Notes: generated by a model from the letters alone, not told the origin. A stretch of 64,000 nt of DNA from Amoebophrya sp. A120 (GCA_905178155.1 CAJINV010000001.1:14281265-14345264), one strand, 5' to 3'. Counted from the stretch's first letter, positions 12,601 to 24,796 are shown. Made by a program: numbers and translations.

Positions 12601-15600
12601 CGCACCGCGGACTGATTGTTCCGCTGGGTAATCGCTTCCAGAGCAGTGTCGACGAGCTTTGTTTTTTCCGCTGCAATGGCATCACTCTTGCTCAGGATTT
12701 TCTTGTTTGTCCCGTCCGACACTTTATTTTCATGATTGGGGGCAGGACAAGTTCCGCCGGAAACAGGCAAATTCTTCTCAACGTCCCCCTTCCCCGTGGC
12801 TGCGACGGGAGTCGTCCCTTCGCTCGGTCTCTGTCGCTTGAGCGCAGCCACCAGATCGTTGTCATTGATGAATTGCAGCTTGATTCCTTGGCCGACCTCA
12901 GTAGCAGCGCGGAGGTCCGGCAATAAGCGAGAGTTTGTCGTCAGCACCCGGTCACGCACGCGCGACCAATCGAAGCTGTGCAGAAAAATCAGTGGCGGTA
13001 TGTCTTGCACAAAAGCTACCGCGGAGGCAGCGTGGCTAGCTGCGGTTGTGATTGCGACAGAACTTCTGCTGGCGTCGCTCGGAGCTGCTCCTTCTGTGCT
13101 AGGGGAAGTTACTTTTCTTGTCGGAGCACTCAACTCAGCGAGGTAGTCTTCGAAGAAGTCGCTGTCCTCTGAATTTTCGTCTGGCGGAAAAATGTGGGGC
13201 GCGTGGCGTTGGTCATGCGAGTAATGCTTTACGCCCGTGACGTCAGAAAAGCGGACCCTCAGTCGTCCCATGGTGCGCTCGCGGTTTGTCAAGCTTTGCA
13301 ACAAGCTTTTCTCTGTACCACACAAAAACGGGGCGCTGTGCAGAATAGAATTTGTGCTGGCTGCGCGGGTCGTGTCGTGCTCGTGATCCTTGTCCTTTTC
13401 GGTGGTATTCGTCTTATCGCTTCTTCTTTCACGCTTCTTGTTCGCAGACCGACGAGCAGCAGGACGGCAGATGAAAGGGAACTGGATCGAAATTCGATGT
13501 AGAAGCTCCACCACAAGTTTCTGCAGAACACCCTCGAAAACGACGGCGACCTCGTCGCGACTACTTCCTTGGAGTTTTATGTTTCGCTTCGTGAGTCTGG
13601 TTTTTTCTTTTTGCTTCTTGTCGCTAACATCCTTGTCCACAAGGTCCTCCTCCTCCCGTGCGTCAGAAACTCGGATTAGCGTACTGGCCAAGGATCGAGC
13701 AGTTGTTGCGTCGTCCTGCGAGCGCCCCGCTTTTGCTGTGATCTCCGGTCGTCGCTTGCCGCTCGCGTCGACATCGCTTTCCGAAGTGGATACATGGATA
13801 TCAGCATGATTTGTTTGCGCAGGATCAGCGTCCGACCCCTCCCGTTCATCGGCGAGAAGGCCGGAAAGTCCGGCGTACTGTTGTGCAAGCTGGATCATGT
13901 TTTCGAGGCCAGTAGCGACATCGGACACTCTCTCAGCGTCGGCAGACTCGAGCTGCTTCTTGATTGCAGCTTCCCTCTGTTTCTCTTGCTCCAGGGCTGC
14001 TTGGACTGCATTTGCATCCTGGTTGTCCTGCTCGATGGCAGCCTGTTGACCGGCTTCGGCATCTGCGCTCTCCTGCGGTACCACGTTGCTCGTTTCTACT
14101 TCCACGGCACCACCTTCTACCAGTGCCGCACCTTGGTCTTTTTCGACAGCCGCAAGGATTTCGGCAGTGACGCTGTGCAGAGTGGCAACAGATGGCTCTT
14201 TCTTGAAGCGATGACTTGCGTCGTCGTCTTCGGTCTCGTCAAAAGCGCCTCCTTCGCCTCTATCTTTCTTTTGTGCGCCTGCTAGTAGAGGTTGCGCTCG
14301 CGACGGTCGTGGTGCATCCTCTTGCTGTTCTGCTACTGCTTGCTGCTGTGAGTCTACTTCTGCAGCGGGATCCGCTCTAGACAGCTGAATTTCATTTCTG
14401 TCCAACGCGTCTGCAACCTCTTCTGACACCACGCGCATGAACTCGTGACGAAAAGACTCGTCCCGACCCAGGAGACTCCCCATCGTCTCGACCTCCTCTG
14501 TCGTGCGGACAAAGCCTCTGCCGATCAGCGCCGGCACCGTTTCGCTGCGTTGCACACGCTCCTTATCCAGGAGGAATGGGTTTTCAAAACCCAGGCCAGC
14601 GGTTCTTTCAACAGCGTTGCGTGCAGCCGCAGAGGGTGAAACTCCGCCTTGGAGAAATTCACGCTTCTCGGTGTCAGAAAAATCACCCGCCCGAACAAAG
14701 TCTGGATGCGCGAGCGGTCGCATGGGGTTGTAATCGACCAGCTGATCCACGACACCGCCAGGTTCGTTTCGCACTTTCCGAAAGCGCTGGAAGAGTTTAC
14801 TCGGGATCAGCCCCCCGCCGGCGCCGGTCGAAGACGAGTCCAAGGCCACTTTGCGCCAAAGCTCCGCGTAGGGGGCGACGTGCGCCAATTCGCTCAGTTT
14901 TTCCAACAACCACGGAATCCGGTCCCGGGGTGACCGACGCGCTTGCACTCGCTCGAACTCTCGTCTGTCCCGTTCTTCCTCGTCCGTTTCGTTGCCCTCC
15001 TCGAAGATGTCGTCCCACACGTCACGCTGGTACGTCTGTGCCCGCTTTTTGTGCTTCTGCACCGCTGGGCTGCTCGTGCTCGCAGTGCCGGGCTTTTGAC
15101 TCTGCACGCCTCCAATCATGCGAGATTTACTCGCCGCACCTGTCGCACCGCCGAACACCAACGACTTCGCCGATTTCGCAGCGGCCCCCAACATCACGGA
15201 CTTGCCCGCGGTCCCTGCGCCCCCGAGGGATTTCATCCCCGCCATGCTCTTGCCGGCCTTACGCGTCCCCGACATCGCGCGGGTGCCAGTCATGCTTTTT
15301 TGTATGCCACCAGCCATGCTTTTGTTCACCCCTCCGAGTACAACGCTTTTGTTCATTCCAGCCAGGCTCTTGCTCACCATGCTTTTTTTGGCGGCGCCCA
15401 GATTAACACTCTTGTTCGCCACGCCCAACTTCACACTTTTGGTCGCCGCGCCTAGATTGATGCTCTTCACGCCTGCCATACTCTTGCTCGCTGCGGTTGC
15501 CCGCGTAGTTCCGGTAACGCTTTTAATCCCCCCTGCAGTAACGCTTTTGATTCCACCGCCTGCAGCAACGCTCTTCAGGACTCCGTGTTGTACTGCCACA

Positions 15601-18600
15601 GAAGCTCCGGATTTCGAACGCACATGAAGATTTGGAGATGAAGACGAAGACACGTCAGCTGCTTTCGCCTTCCCTTTACCAGGACGCTTTCCGACCAATT
15701 TTTTCGAATCTTTTCCCCTCCCGCCGCCTCGAAGTTTCGGCGTCACCGAAGGATCCTGAATCGCTAGCAATGTGGATTTCGGACGGAGAAGTGATTCTGC
15801 TTTGATTTGTTCTTGCCTCGCAAGTGTTTCGCTTTTTGGGTAATGCGCACGCATATTGAACAGGTACCTTAGGGCGAGCGACGTCCGTTGAAACTCCGCT
15901 GCATGGGGGTCCACGTCAAACTGTAAGTCGCCGGCCTCAACCCGGGGTGCATGGACGTCTGCGGTCGCCTTTTGGAAAAACTCAACTTTGTCTTTTTCAA
16001 CTTCTTCCTTCAGACTTGGCGCGTTCTCTCGGGCTGTCCCCGGTCTGGGATCGACGCCGCAAGCATGCGAAAAGCACTGCTCTGGTGATAGGAACTGAGG
16101 AGCTCCGCAAAGAAAATCCGGCTCGTTAGCGTTGCTTACGGGAATGTCGCCACCGAACCCGGAGAGGAACGCATTCGCAACTGGATCTTCATGATCTTGA
16201 GCACTAACAGCATCGTGAAGTAGATGAATTTTGTGGTCACCAGTGAAATCAAGTTTAGAGATCATTTTTCCAGCACCTGCAGCAATCTGGTCATGATCCG
16301 GCAAGAGATCCCCTGCGTGCTCTTTCGCTACGTTCACCAGGTCCTGTGCGCCCTTGAAGCACGCAACCAACCGATCGAGTCCCGAAGATGTTCCTTGTGG
16401 ACCTGCGCCGGCCGCTGCCTCTTCCGGCGTTTTACCATCTTCGTCTGGTAGAATCACTGCAAAGGGATCGAAAGGCTTTTTGTCTTGTTCGTCCTGGTCA
16501 TTATACATTCTTGAGGACATGTCGTTCTCCTGGCCTAGTATCCCTACCCGCTCGTCTTTGAGCATCTTTCCCTTCCGCAGAACATTGGCAAGAAAAAAGC
16601 TTCCGTGGCTGCGCCAGAAGGGCATGGAAGCGAGGTTCATGCACAAGTTGTCGCTTTTGGATCGCAGGCGGCGCAGCACAAGCACAACCTGGTCTTCCCG
16701 CAATAAGGCCATATTTTTGATGACGAAAGACAGCTCTGTAGGCCGCTGAAAAATCGTATCCCGAAAAGATTTCTCCAGCTTCCGGAACGTCTTCAGGTCG
16801 TTCAGAACTTCCTTGGCTTCCACCGGAGGGGGATCCAACATGGAAACGTCGCATTTGATTTCCATCGTTGTGGTTTCCTCACCGTCCTCCTCGTCATCGT
16901 AGTTGCTGTTATTTTCCGCGCGAGCGTTGTTCGAATCCGTGCTCCCATGCCAATCGCCCGACAGCGCTTCCTCGATCAGGATCCGTCGCAGCGCATCCTC
17001 GTGATAACACGCGCTAAAAGCACGAAACCGCAATGTTTTCATGGAGTCAGATTCTACGTGGTCGTCGATTTCCACTCCGGGCACATCGGGCTGGTCGTGC
17101 GGCAGCAACTTTTCCACAAATTCCGGGAGCAATTTGCGATACCAGGGCAGTTCTTCAAGCTGGGACGTGTAGTACCCATCGCTCGTCTTGCCACCAACGT
17201 AAAGCGTGCTCTCATACGGGCCGGATACTTCGCCGACGCGCCAAAGCGGCTGCGCGCGGTCGATTGCAGACCGCTCATACAGCTCGTAGTGTCCGTCCGT
17301 GATTTTTCCGCCCTCGATCGGTTTTGGAAGCAGCGGCGGATTGGGATCGATGCGGATCGGTGCAGACTGGAACTTTTGCTTGTGAAGTGGCAGCTTTTCT
17401 TCATACTCGTCCTGCGGAACAGGCGGCCAGTGCTCAAACTCCGCAAGCCAGCGCAGTTCCGGGCGAACCGGGGCTGGCTCCGCAATCGGCTCCCGCACTT
17501 TCGTTCCAAATTTTTCCAGCACCTCCGTCGGAAACGGTGCGGCGCCACCGCGGACAAACAACAACTCCAATGGGCGTCGCCCACTCTCCGTTTGGCTGCA
17601 GGCCAGAACCAAATCCTTTTCCTTCACGGACTCCCCCGCGACGAGAAGCTCGTCCTTCGGCGCTAAGCCGTGTCGGTCCGCCCATCCGTTTTCGACGAGC
17701 GTCTTGATCTTCGTTTTGTCAACGGTTGTCTCGATTCCGAGATCCGTGTGGTGGGCGGACAGCTGGAGGAATCGGGCTTCGAATTTCTTCCGCAGAAGAG
17801 TGAAGCTGGGCGGTTTTGGCTTTTCCTTCGGGTCAAGCTTTTTCATCTTCTTCAGCTTTTTCAGTTCCGCATTCCTCCTGACAACGGCGTCCACCAAGGT
17901 TCCCTCTGTCGGATCGTCAGTGCCGTGCCGAAAGCCCGCGACCGACATGCCAGAAAAGGCAACGAGCAAATCCCCTTCCGTGATGCCGACTTGGTACGCC
18001 TTGGAGAGCGGGTTGACCTTTGTTACGCGAACGATCGGAAAAGATGACCAGTCTAGGGCTAAGCCGAAAACCTTGTACGATTTTTCGCGGACCGAGAGGC
18101 TTCTGTCCTGCAAAACCTCCATGTCTAGCGACTTCCCTTGATCCCAATGCAGAAACCCAAACTTTTTCAGCCGTTTAAAGTCTTCTTCTTGCACCATTTT
18201 GGCCGCAAAGATCCCGAGTAGAAATGGCGGTCGGTGAATGCGGTGCGGCGGCCCGCCGTCTTTGATGTGGACCAATTTCGTCCAATCGTGCGGGATATGC
18301 AGTGAAAAAGTTGAGCAGGTATCGTACTTGAGCGCATAAGTTGCCTGCTTGCAATCATGCCAGATCTTCTTTAGCAAGAACAACATCGAAATTTGTCACA
18401 CAGATTCAGGCAAAACGAGCATAAATCTGTCATGCCAGACTGCAGCTTATACGACTGCGATAACTTGCCCCTCTAGTGCAGTGCATACGGAAGTGCTCCG
18501 GCCAGCTTCGCGCCGACTTTCCCTTGCATCTCGACGGGAAAGCCGGTTGCCCGACCGAGCAAAAGCGTCAGCGGGCGTGTTCCCTTGCTGCTGCACAACT

Positions 18601-20062
18601 GCGCCACTTCGAGCTTCTTACTGCCCTCCGCCAGCATTCGGTTCGCCGCAAAAACCAAATCTCCCGGGACAAAGCCCGCCCACTGGGCCCAGCTGCGCGG
18701 ACGAATTGCGCGGATTTTCATCTTGTTCATGTCCAGGTCCAGGCCCAAAGATTGCTCGCCCGTCATAATTTGCAGAAACCTGTTAGCCTTCCGGTCCGGG
18801 AGAAACGTGAACGCGAACGCGTCGGTGGGAGAGACTGGAGCGCCCTTTTTCTTCGCTTTCCTCTCGTCACTGTCGCCGAACAACCGCTCCAACAGCGCGG
18901 CGAGCAGCTTCTGACAGATCGCGTCCTCGGCGTTGACCCCGGGCCAGGTCGAAATATCCTGAATCGGACGACCACCAACCAAAACCAAAATGTCACCGTG
19001 TCGGATATCGGCGTTGCGCGCAAAACTTCCGTCGGGCAGCTGCTGTTTCATTTCAACAATCGGCGTAGGTGTGCCTCTGCTTGTTCCCGTGCTGTCTTCA
19101 CCACTCAGCTTCGCTGTGGTTTCTTCCCGAACGTCCCGTACCGTGACGGCCGGAAATTTGCTCCAGTCGAGCGAGAACCCGAACAAGTCCCACAAACGGG
19201 CAGCCGGAGAAACGCTAGTGTCTTCTAGGAGCGCCCCAGCTGCAGTGGTCACTGTCGTGCCGTCATCGTGGGCTATTGGCTGCGGGTCGAGCTTGTCCAC
19301 GTCCTCTTTGCCGTCCAGCATCACAGATTCGCAACTGACGCACAGAAAGCCGTACTTCGTGGCGTCTTTGGCCTTCGTCACGAAGACCGGCAACAGATCT
19401 TTGGGTCTTGGTAAAGGCTTGGAAGATTTTTGTCCCGGCGGCGGAGCAGAGGCCGGGCGCTGCACATTGCTCGTTCCCGCGGGTGGGCGCGGATTGGAAG
19501 TGCTGGAGGGTGCTGCTGCTGCCCCACCGGCAGGTGATGCTTTGGCTTTCTTTATTTTCGGACCGGACGGCGAGGCCGACTTGCTCCGTGGTCCGGTGGG
19601 CGCGGACACGGCCTTTTTTGCACCCCCACGAAGTTTCGGCTTCGCAAGACCTACTGGCGGCTTCATGTCAGATCCAGGAACAACCGCTGACGCAACCAGA
19701 CGAGGAGCGGCGTCTTCATTAGTAGAGTGGAGGTCTGTTTTTCTCCGTCTCTTTCTTTTTCTTCTCACACGCACTGAATGTCTTTCGGGTTGAACGTCAG
19801 ACGAGGAACCCGAATACAGGTCCTTCAACTCCCGCGCCGGGCGCGCTGCGGTGGCTTCGTCCCCTTTTGCATAATTCGGTGTCGACGACCGCAGCTCCCG
19901 CTTGGTCGCTTTGCGCAGATTGCGCCGGTTGTCCTTGTGCAGGCACAACTTCTGCGCGTTCCAAACTTCATCCCGCACCGCCCGGGGCCAGAGAAGACCG
20001 ATTGGGTCTACTTCTGGTGTCCGAATCTCGTCCGGTGCGATGCCCTGGAATGGGTTTTTCAT
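1..20062 (-). CDS. Giant modular PDZ-like protein, three exons, C-terminus beyond window
   Basis: The start is the ATG at 20062, with an in-frame TAA 12 bases upstream. Exon 1 is about 20062-18477, exon 2 about 18304-10325, and exon 3 runs from about 8980 through base 1 with no stop. Removing the two introners (179 and 1,349 bp including one direct repeat each) leaves 18,534 nt, exactly 6,178 codons, all in frame. The junctions read LPYALH/IPHDW and IREK/FLSKQ. The protein has at least four modules: a segment with the signature F-x-LDW-x-x-FP-x-V-x-V followed by a PDZ-like half containing a GL-x-x-GD-x-x-L-type loop. It also has a recurrent DMExA helix motif, a KSVxLG repeat tract, and long lysine/glutamate/serine-rich stretches. 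No catalytic domain is recognised. No signal peptide or membrane segment was seen, so a cytoplasmic or cytoskeletal scaffold is an inference. The family is unknown; PDZ-like is a judgement from pattern only. Confidence 0.8.
2700..4005 (-). repeat. PDZ-like module 3 of the giant protein, split by a charged linker
   Basis: The first half, FGFALDWVEYPFIRVRA, lies near 4000-3940. The second half (EKYLQLAG, then LGLRFK and GLQQKDEILLTKF) lies near 2960-2780. About 900 bases of acidic, alanine- and serine-rich sequence separate them, so this copy is expanded compared with modules 1 and 2. Confidence 0.45.
9080..9145. repeat. 66-bp perfect palindrome inside the large introner
   Basis: Two 33-base arms meet without a spacer at the GCGC|GCGC centre. 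The left arm starts GAAGTTGGTGCGG and the right arm ends CCGCACCAACTTC. Related GAAGTTGG and GAGAAGTGG units continue on both sides. Such a structure could extrude a cruciform or form a long RNA hairpin. Confidence 0.9.
9667..9927. repeat. Foldback element: about 125-base imperfect inverted repeat centred near 9797
   Basis: The innermost arms, AGCTTTTGGAGGCGTCATGC and its complement, flank an 8-base loop near 9797. Outside this the arms keep pairing, with small gaps, through TTCGCGACGAAC, CTCACTTCTCAACA and out to ACATCAATTAATGC. This looks like a foldback or MITE-like unit nested within the introner. Confidence 0.75.
11410..11550 (-). repeat. Two tandem copies of a DMExA-type helix motif in the giant protein
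   Basis: Two adjacent units read LSDMQKAVLMAQ and FSDMEQAYLMTRG, each preceded by a charged helix. Related units occur in the same protein near 10386-10422 (LTEMELAAKML), 8717-8746 (LTDMEKAAWMVKQ) and 2318-2350 (VTDMEKSFLLQEE). The spacing suggests a repeated binding helix. No known family was recognised. Confidence 0.55.
15118..15590 (-). repeat. Short degenerate KSVxLG/KSMAG peptide repeats
   Basis: Within exon 2 of the giant gene, roughly 150 residues are built from 9-13 residue units such as KSVKLGVAN, KSVNLGAAK, KSMAGMK and KSVVLGGVN. The stretch is basic and rich in glycine, serine and alanine and is probably disordered. The units repeat at DNA level with slight divergence, which suggests expansion by slippage or unequal crossing-over. 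Confidence 0.75.
17520..18080 (-). repeat. PDZ-like module 2 of the giant protein
   Basis: This module carries FGLALDWSSFPIVRVTKV followed by VGITEGDLLVAFSG. A second half follows with ARFLQLSAHHTDLGIE and GLAPKDELLVAGE. Order and spacing match module 1 just across the introner, which supports joining the two exons. Confidence 0.5.
18305..18476 (-). mobile_element. 172-bp introner between exons 1 and 2 of the giant gene
   Basis: A 7-bp direct repeat, TGCAGTG on the plus strand, flanks the element (18298-18304 and 18477-18483). Imperfect inverted ends pair around GGTATCGTACTTG and the complement of GCGATAACTTG. Exon 1 would otherwise end at a TAG just inside the element. Excising 179 bp joins LPYALH to IPHDWTK in frame. 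The ends do not follow GT-AG. Confidence 0.8.
18484..19195 (-). repeat. PDZ-like module 1 of the giant protein
   Basis: The module starts with FGFSLDWSKFPAVTV, which matches the signature seen in three other places in this protein. It continues to a loop reading ADIRHGDILVLVGG. The second half contains RFLQIM, then SLGLDLD and GFVPGDLVFAANR, the pattern expected of a carboxylate-binding or degenerate PDZ fold. It ends at the 18.3-kb introner. Homology to true PDZ domains needs a profile search. Confidence 0.5.
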
Positions 20063-20201
20063 GATTAACAATTAAAGCACGTCCACGTGCTTGCGAGGGA
20101 CAACCAGAAAAGGAAAACGAATGTGAAAAAATATAAGGAATGTCAAGCCTGTATTCATCATCATTGAGTGTAACGACGACGAGCAGGCAACTCATACTCA
20201 T
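20063..20201. other. Short intergenic region upstream of the giant gene
   Basis: Only 139 bases separate the giant gene's ATG from the stop of the gene above it, so promoter and 3' end must share this stretch. A small inverted repeat (GCACGTCCACGTGC) lies at 20078-20091. No TATA-like or other known element was recognised. Confidence 0.5.
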
Positions 20202-23200
20202 TCAACGGTAACGGAGGCTGTATGTTACCAAATTGTCGAGGAAGACTCGTTTTCTTTCGTTCCATTGGTCCATCCTGGACGCGAAAAATTCAGGCTGCAG
20301 AGTGAACAGAAGCGCCGGACGCAAAATCGTTTCCAGGATGAGGTTGCTCCCCGAGTACCAAGAGACGTGCGGAAAGAGTTTTTTCTGTTGCAGATACAAG
20401 GGTAGAACCTCGTCCACCACCCAGCCGCGCCATTTGCGAGTCAAAGTAATAAGGCAGGTCTGCTCCAACTCCGCATGCGTTTTGGCTGCACTGCCTCGCG
20501 CCGAGGTGGATTTCGCGTCTATTTCGGCCTCGTTCGCAGAAATGCTGATGTCCTCAAGAGTTGCAGTGCTAGAAGCACTGCTGGTCGAGCTTGGGAGTAT
20601 CGCGAGCCTTCTTTTCTTATCCAGGACAAAACACCCATCCCCATCCATTTTTTGCATGGCAAATAGTGGACTTATTTATGCATGTCTTGCATGACAAATT
20701 GGATGGGGATGGGCGTCTTTTCCTGGATATTTCCGAACAAGTCGGTGAACTTGTCGCGTGAAATCGAAAGCCATCAAAAACAAGCACGGACAAAGAAAAA
20801 CGCTGCCGCAAGTTGCTGTCGATCCGGTCGTTCCATTTGATGCTGTTTCGTTGGGTATTGCTGGCTCCTCCGCCGTCATCTGGTCTGGATCGTTCACGGT
20901 GATCTTCGTAGTAATCTCTCTTGGCGGCACGACTTGTGGCCTGTACCGCATCAGCTTCACCAGAAGCCTCAGTACCGCCGACGCTAAGCGCATGACTCTG
21001 TCGAATTCCAACACAAATTCCTGACCCCAATCGTCTTGACTGCTGCTCATTCTTCCGAGGGAATGCATCTGCAGCTCTTCAAAAAGAAGCTTCAGAAGCT
21101 GGTGGACAAAGACGAAGTCAACAGTTGGACTGCCTTCCTTCTTTCGCTGTTCATCTGCCTCGTATGTCGGAGAGGTCGGGGGCTCATGAAAGAGCAAAGC
21201 CTTTGTGAGTTTTTCCTCAAGGAAGCGCATGCGAGCTTCCTGCGAGTGCGAGGAGCGGACGTGCTCCCCATGATCCGAGCCTCCTCGTTCTGTCAGCCCC
21301 GGTATACGTTTCAACTCCAACTGGGCACGGCAGCACTTCTCTACTGAGTCAGTAAAAAAATAACCAGCGGTTTTTGCGTAAACTGATTCTCCGAGCGCGT
21401 GTGGGTCGAACCGCGAGAAATCACAGAACCGATCGTCCTTGCAGTAGCGGAGCACGTCGTGCATGCGTGCGCATACAGGACACACGTACACTGCCGGCGG
21501 TCGTTGGGCGCGGTCCTGGTCTTGGTTCTCAAAAAGTGGATCGTGGTCCTCCGCGACGTGGTCATGGAGCTGCTTGTCCGGCCCGTCTGTTTGCTGAAAA
21601 TCTCCGCTTGTTCGGCGCTTCGCAAGCACCTCTGGGTCTTGGCGGCCGTCTGGCACGTACAGGAAATTTCTTGCCGCGCCGAAATTGGACGTCGACTCTT
21701 CTGGAGGCAGCCACGTTGCACGCATCGCAGGCTCATCGTCAAGAAGATCAAGCCCTTGATAGTAACGGGACGGCAGCAACGCCGACGGATCTTCCACTGC
21801 TGTGACCTCCTCCAGTAGATGCTTTTCAACATAATTTTGGTTTCCTGGCGAAAAACGTTCGTCCTCATTTTTTCGACCATTTGCATTTTCTGCTTCCCCA
21901 TCCCCGCTCTCCTCAGGCTCGCTGGTAATTCCCAAAGGAGCTCGGCCACGAAGCTCGGCAAGCAGTTCCCGACGAAAAGCGCGGAAGCCGGATTCCTCCT
22001 TATCGAAGCCTTTGCCGGGACGAGTTTCGTGATTTCGGCGACCGACTGAAAGTAGCGGTGCCAAGCTTCCTTCATCTGCGCTGCTGGATGTTGTCCGAAA
22101 GTTGGCTCTTTCATCAACGTCCTCGTCTCCACCTGCGTCGTCATGGCGCGACCCGTCCGTTGCGTAAAGGTAGACCTGTTTTTCGTGTGCCGTATATTGC
22201 GGCTCCGATGATTTTGTTTCTGGTGCGTCTGGGAAGTCCAGCACGGGTGCGAAACCGCCAGTCAAGTTCAACGTTCTCGCCAGCAGGCTTGTGACAGGCA
22301 GGTCGCGCGGACGATCGTTCAAAGCCTTCGCTTCGTTGTACGCTCGACGGTCCATCAGCGGGTCAGTCAACGTGGTTTGCTGCAGGGCCTTGCTTCCCGG
22401 GCGCTGAAAAAATGAGCTTTTCGCATTCAACGCCCGGAGGTCCGGCGAAGGTTTCCGCTGTAGGTCGTCGTCGGAGCTGTCTTTTTCTTCTTCCTCTTCT
22501 TCTTCAGCTTGCCGCCTCGCCTTGTCTCTGTCTTCGGCCTTTCGGTCCAAGCCCTTACGAATCTTCCACACTTCGTGGGCCCTCTGGTACTGCGCAGTAG
22601 TGCCCTTATCTGGGCTGCAGATCTCTCGTCTCTCTTGCTCAAGCACGTCCTGGACGGAGGGCGCATGCAGCTGGTACTGAAACGCTTCGTCGTTGGTGAA
22701 TTTCTCCCAGGGTGCTGCAGGAGGTGCTGTCGCTGCAGATACGGATGTCAGTCGTCGTGGGAAATGTGCGCTCGCGCTGTCGACTTCATCTGCCTTCGCA
22801 ACAGCGCTCATGAAGTTGACTCCGAGAGCTTTAACGCGTCCACGAGACAGACTACTGTTGCTCTTTTTCGAGAAGAAATCCCGCGCGCCTTTTTCTTCGA
22901 TGACGTCCCCTTCGCGCTGCTCGATCGCTTCAAGGATCTCAGCATCCTTTTTTTTCTGCTCCGCAGCCGTTGCCGTGACGCGGACGCGTGGCTCCCGGTC
23001 GTCGACCGAGTTCTCCTCTCCCGAAGACAGCTCGATTTGACGTTTTCTTTCCTTCGTCGCGAATTCTGCGGGCCTGTTCTTGCCAGAAAAAAGCCCACCA
23101 CTGAAATCATCCGCGAGTTGCGCGAGCTCGGCCGCAACGGCCAGCGCCTTAGCTGTGCGAGAGCGCTGCGGGGTAGATGGCGGAATATAGTCGTCTTGCG

Positions 23201-23723
23201 GTCTTCGTCTTGCGCCGGGACTGAAGTCTGATTCTGAAGAGCTGTCTGCTCGTCCAGAGGTCGCCGCAGCGACGTTCTTCTCCGCGACCGAGCCACCCGA
23301 AGATTTCGGTTTTTTCTCTTTTGTTTTGATGGCAACTCGTTTGGACTGTAGCATCGCCCGCTGGAAAAAGTTCAGCGATAAGGCTTTCGCATACGCAGCG
23401 GACGGAGTTTTCGAAGAGGTTGGCTCCTTCTGCGGCTGGATGCGACTATCGAACAGTGTCTGTCCGATGCTCCGATCGATGTCGTGAGGAAGCTGGTTGC
23501 TTCCAGCGACGTTTGCAATGTTGTTCGCGTCTCCTCGCCCAGCGGCAATCTCGTCCGAGTCCTCATCTGCGTCCCCGGGGGCCGGTTGGGGTTGCATGGA
23601 TGGACTTCTTGGCTTCGACCGGGACAACATGAGCCGCCTATCGGAACCCGAAGCACCAATCTGGTGCGGCCAAGCGGGGAACCGCTCATGCGGTTCTAAT
23701 TTCGCTTTGATGTTCAGGTCCAT
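20202..23723 (-). CDS. Large unknown protein with cysteine cluster, two exons
   Basis: The ATG is at 23723. One 112-bp introner interrupts the gene near the 3' end; removing 117 bp joins LVRK to RRLAILP and gives 1,135 codons. The first ~700 residues are charged, low-complexity and probably disordered (many Ser, Lys, Glu and Arg runs). Around residues 748-770 is the cluster CPVCARMHDVLRYC followed by another cysteine, a possible zinc site. The C-terminal third is more ordered, with hydrophobic helices (FVHQLLKLLFEELQMHSL and a stretch around FLCPCLFLMAFDF). The part after the intron contains TRKWRGWVVDEVLPLYL. I do not recognise the family, and no function is assigned. Confidence 0.75.
20618..20729 (-). 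mobile_element. 112-bp introner, smallest in the window
   Basis: The ends TATCCAGGACAAAAC and the inverted TTTTCCTGGATA enclose a second paired block, CCCATCCCCATCC. The flanking repeat is imperfect: TTTCT (20613-20617) against TTTCC (20730-20734). Removing 117 bp (39 codons) restores the frame across the gene. The core contains GCATGACAAATT, shared with other introners. Confidence 0.8.
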
Positions 23724-24796
23724 TTTTCTCCGCTTTAGTCAGCGTTACTGCAAGTGGACATGGTCAAGCACCTCGACCGATGACTGCTTCTCATTCTGGT
23801 TGGTGGATACGCCCACGAAAATGGTGGAGACGACAACCATATCCCTCCATTTGGACGGAGGCGGCATTTTTTGCAGTGCGCCCGTCATCACGGGACACAC
23901 TCTTCAGCCCCCGACAGCAAGTTCCCTAAGGCGAATTTTCGTTTATTTGAAGATACATATTGCGGTGGCCAACTCGTGGTCGTGGAGTTTCAGAATTCAC
24001 GAGTTACAACGAACAGGAGCGACATCATCGATGGGCGATATACAATACACAGGCTCCACGAGAAGAAACGACCAACATGATCAACGACGCGATTATTCCT
24101 TTACGACCTGCGACGACTTGCGACGACGAGACATTCGAATATCAACCGCACAAGCGATGCGGATGCAGATGCTGTTGACGTTGAGAGTCCGGTACTCATC
24201 GGAAGATACGAAGATGGGGTGAATGAACAGAAACAAAAGTCAAGCGTGACTACTTCGTCTGCGCGACCATTTACAAAAGGGACGACGATCTTCACTAGCA
24301 TCTAGCGGTGTACCTGCTGTTGCTGTACATACTAGCAGGAGTAGAGAAAAGAACACCAACCCCCTACAAGCTGAAATTGGCAACACTAAGACCCACGTAC
24401 TAATCGCTAAGTATTCAAGCCGAAGAGCATCATCTTTCCTGGAGAGAAATCCTCGGTTTCTTTTTGGTTTTACAGAGATGAAGGTCTTCCAGCTCTTCAA
24501 ACAATGAGAAGTCAGTCCGCGAAGAATCTTCTGAAAAATTGGTAAGCCAACGCCCAGGGCAAACAAAAGTGGCTCCAAACAAAAAGCCAAATGCGATGGA
24601 GCTGGGCTAGTACGAGTGTATGGAATAAGTTCGCAACAAATTGTTCTTGGACCATGTAGAGCCATTGACGACAGCACCGTGAATGAGGACGAGAGCAGCG
24701 CAACTTTGTAGTACACTCGTCTTCGATGTAACTGTATTACGCCCTGCACCTTCATACCGTAGTACTACTGAGTTCGTCTTCGTCTTTATGCTAAAA
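23724..24796. other. Intergenic region, 1.07 kb
   Basis: This lies between the stop of the LONRF gene and the ATG of the unknown gene below. Open frames here are short, lack coding-like composition and have no recognisable motifs. I see no RNA gene or repeat. Confidence 0.5.

Noticed and set aside
24240-24755. Minus-strand 171-codon frame between two genes
   Set aside because: The composition is mixed hydrophobic and cysteine without domain or signal; it is probably chance.
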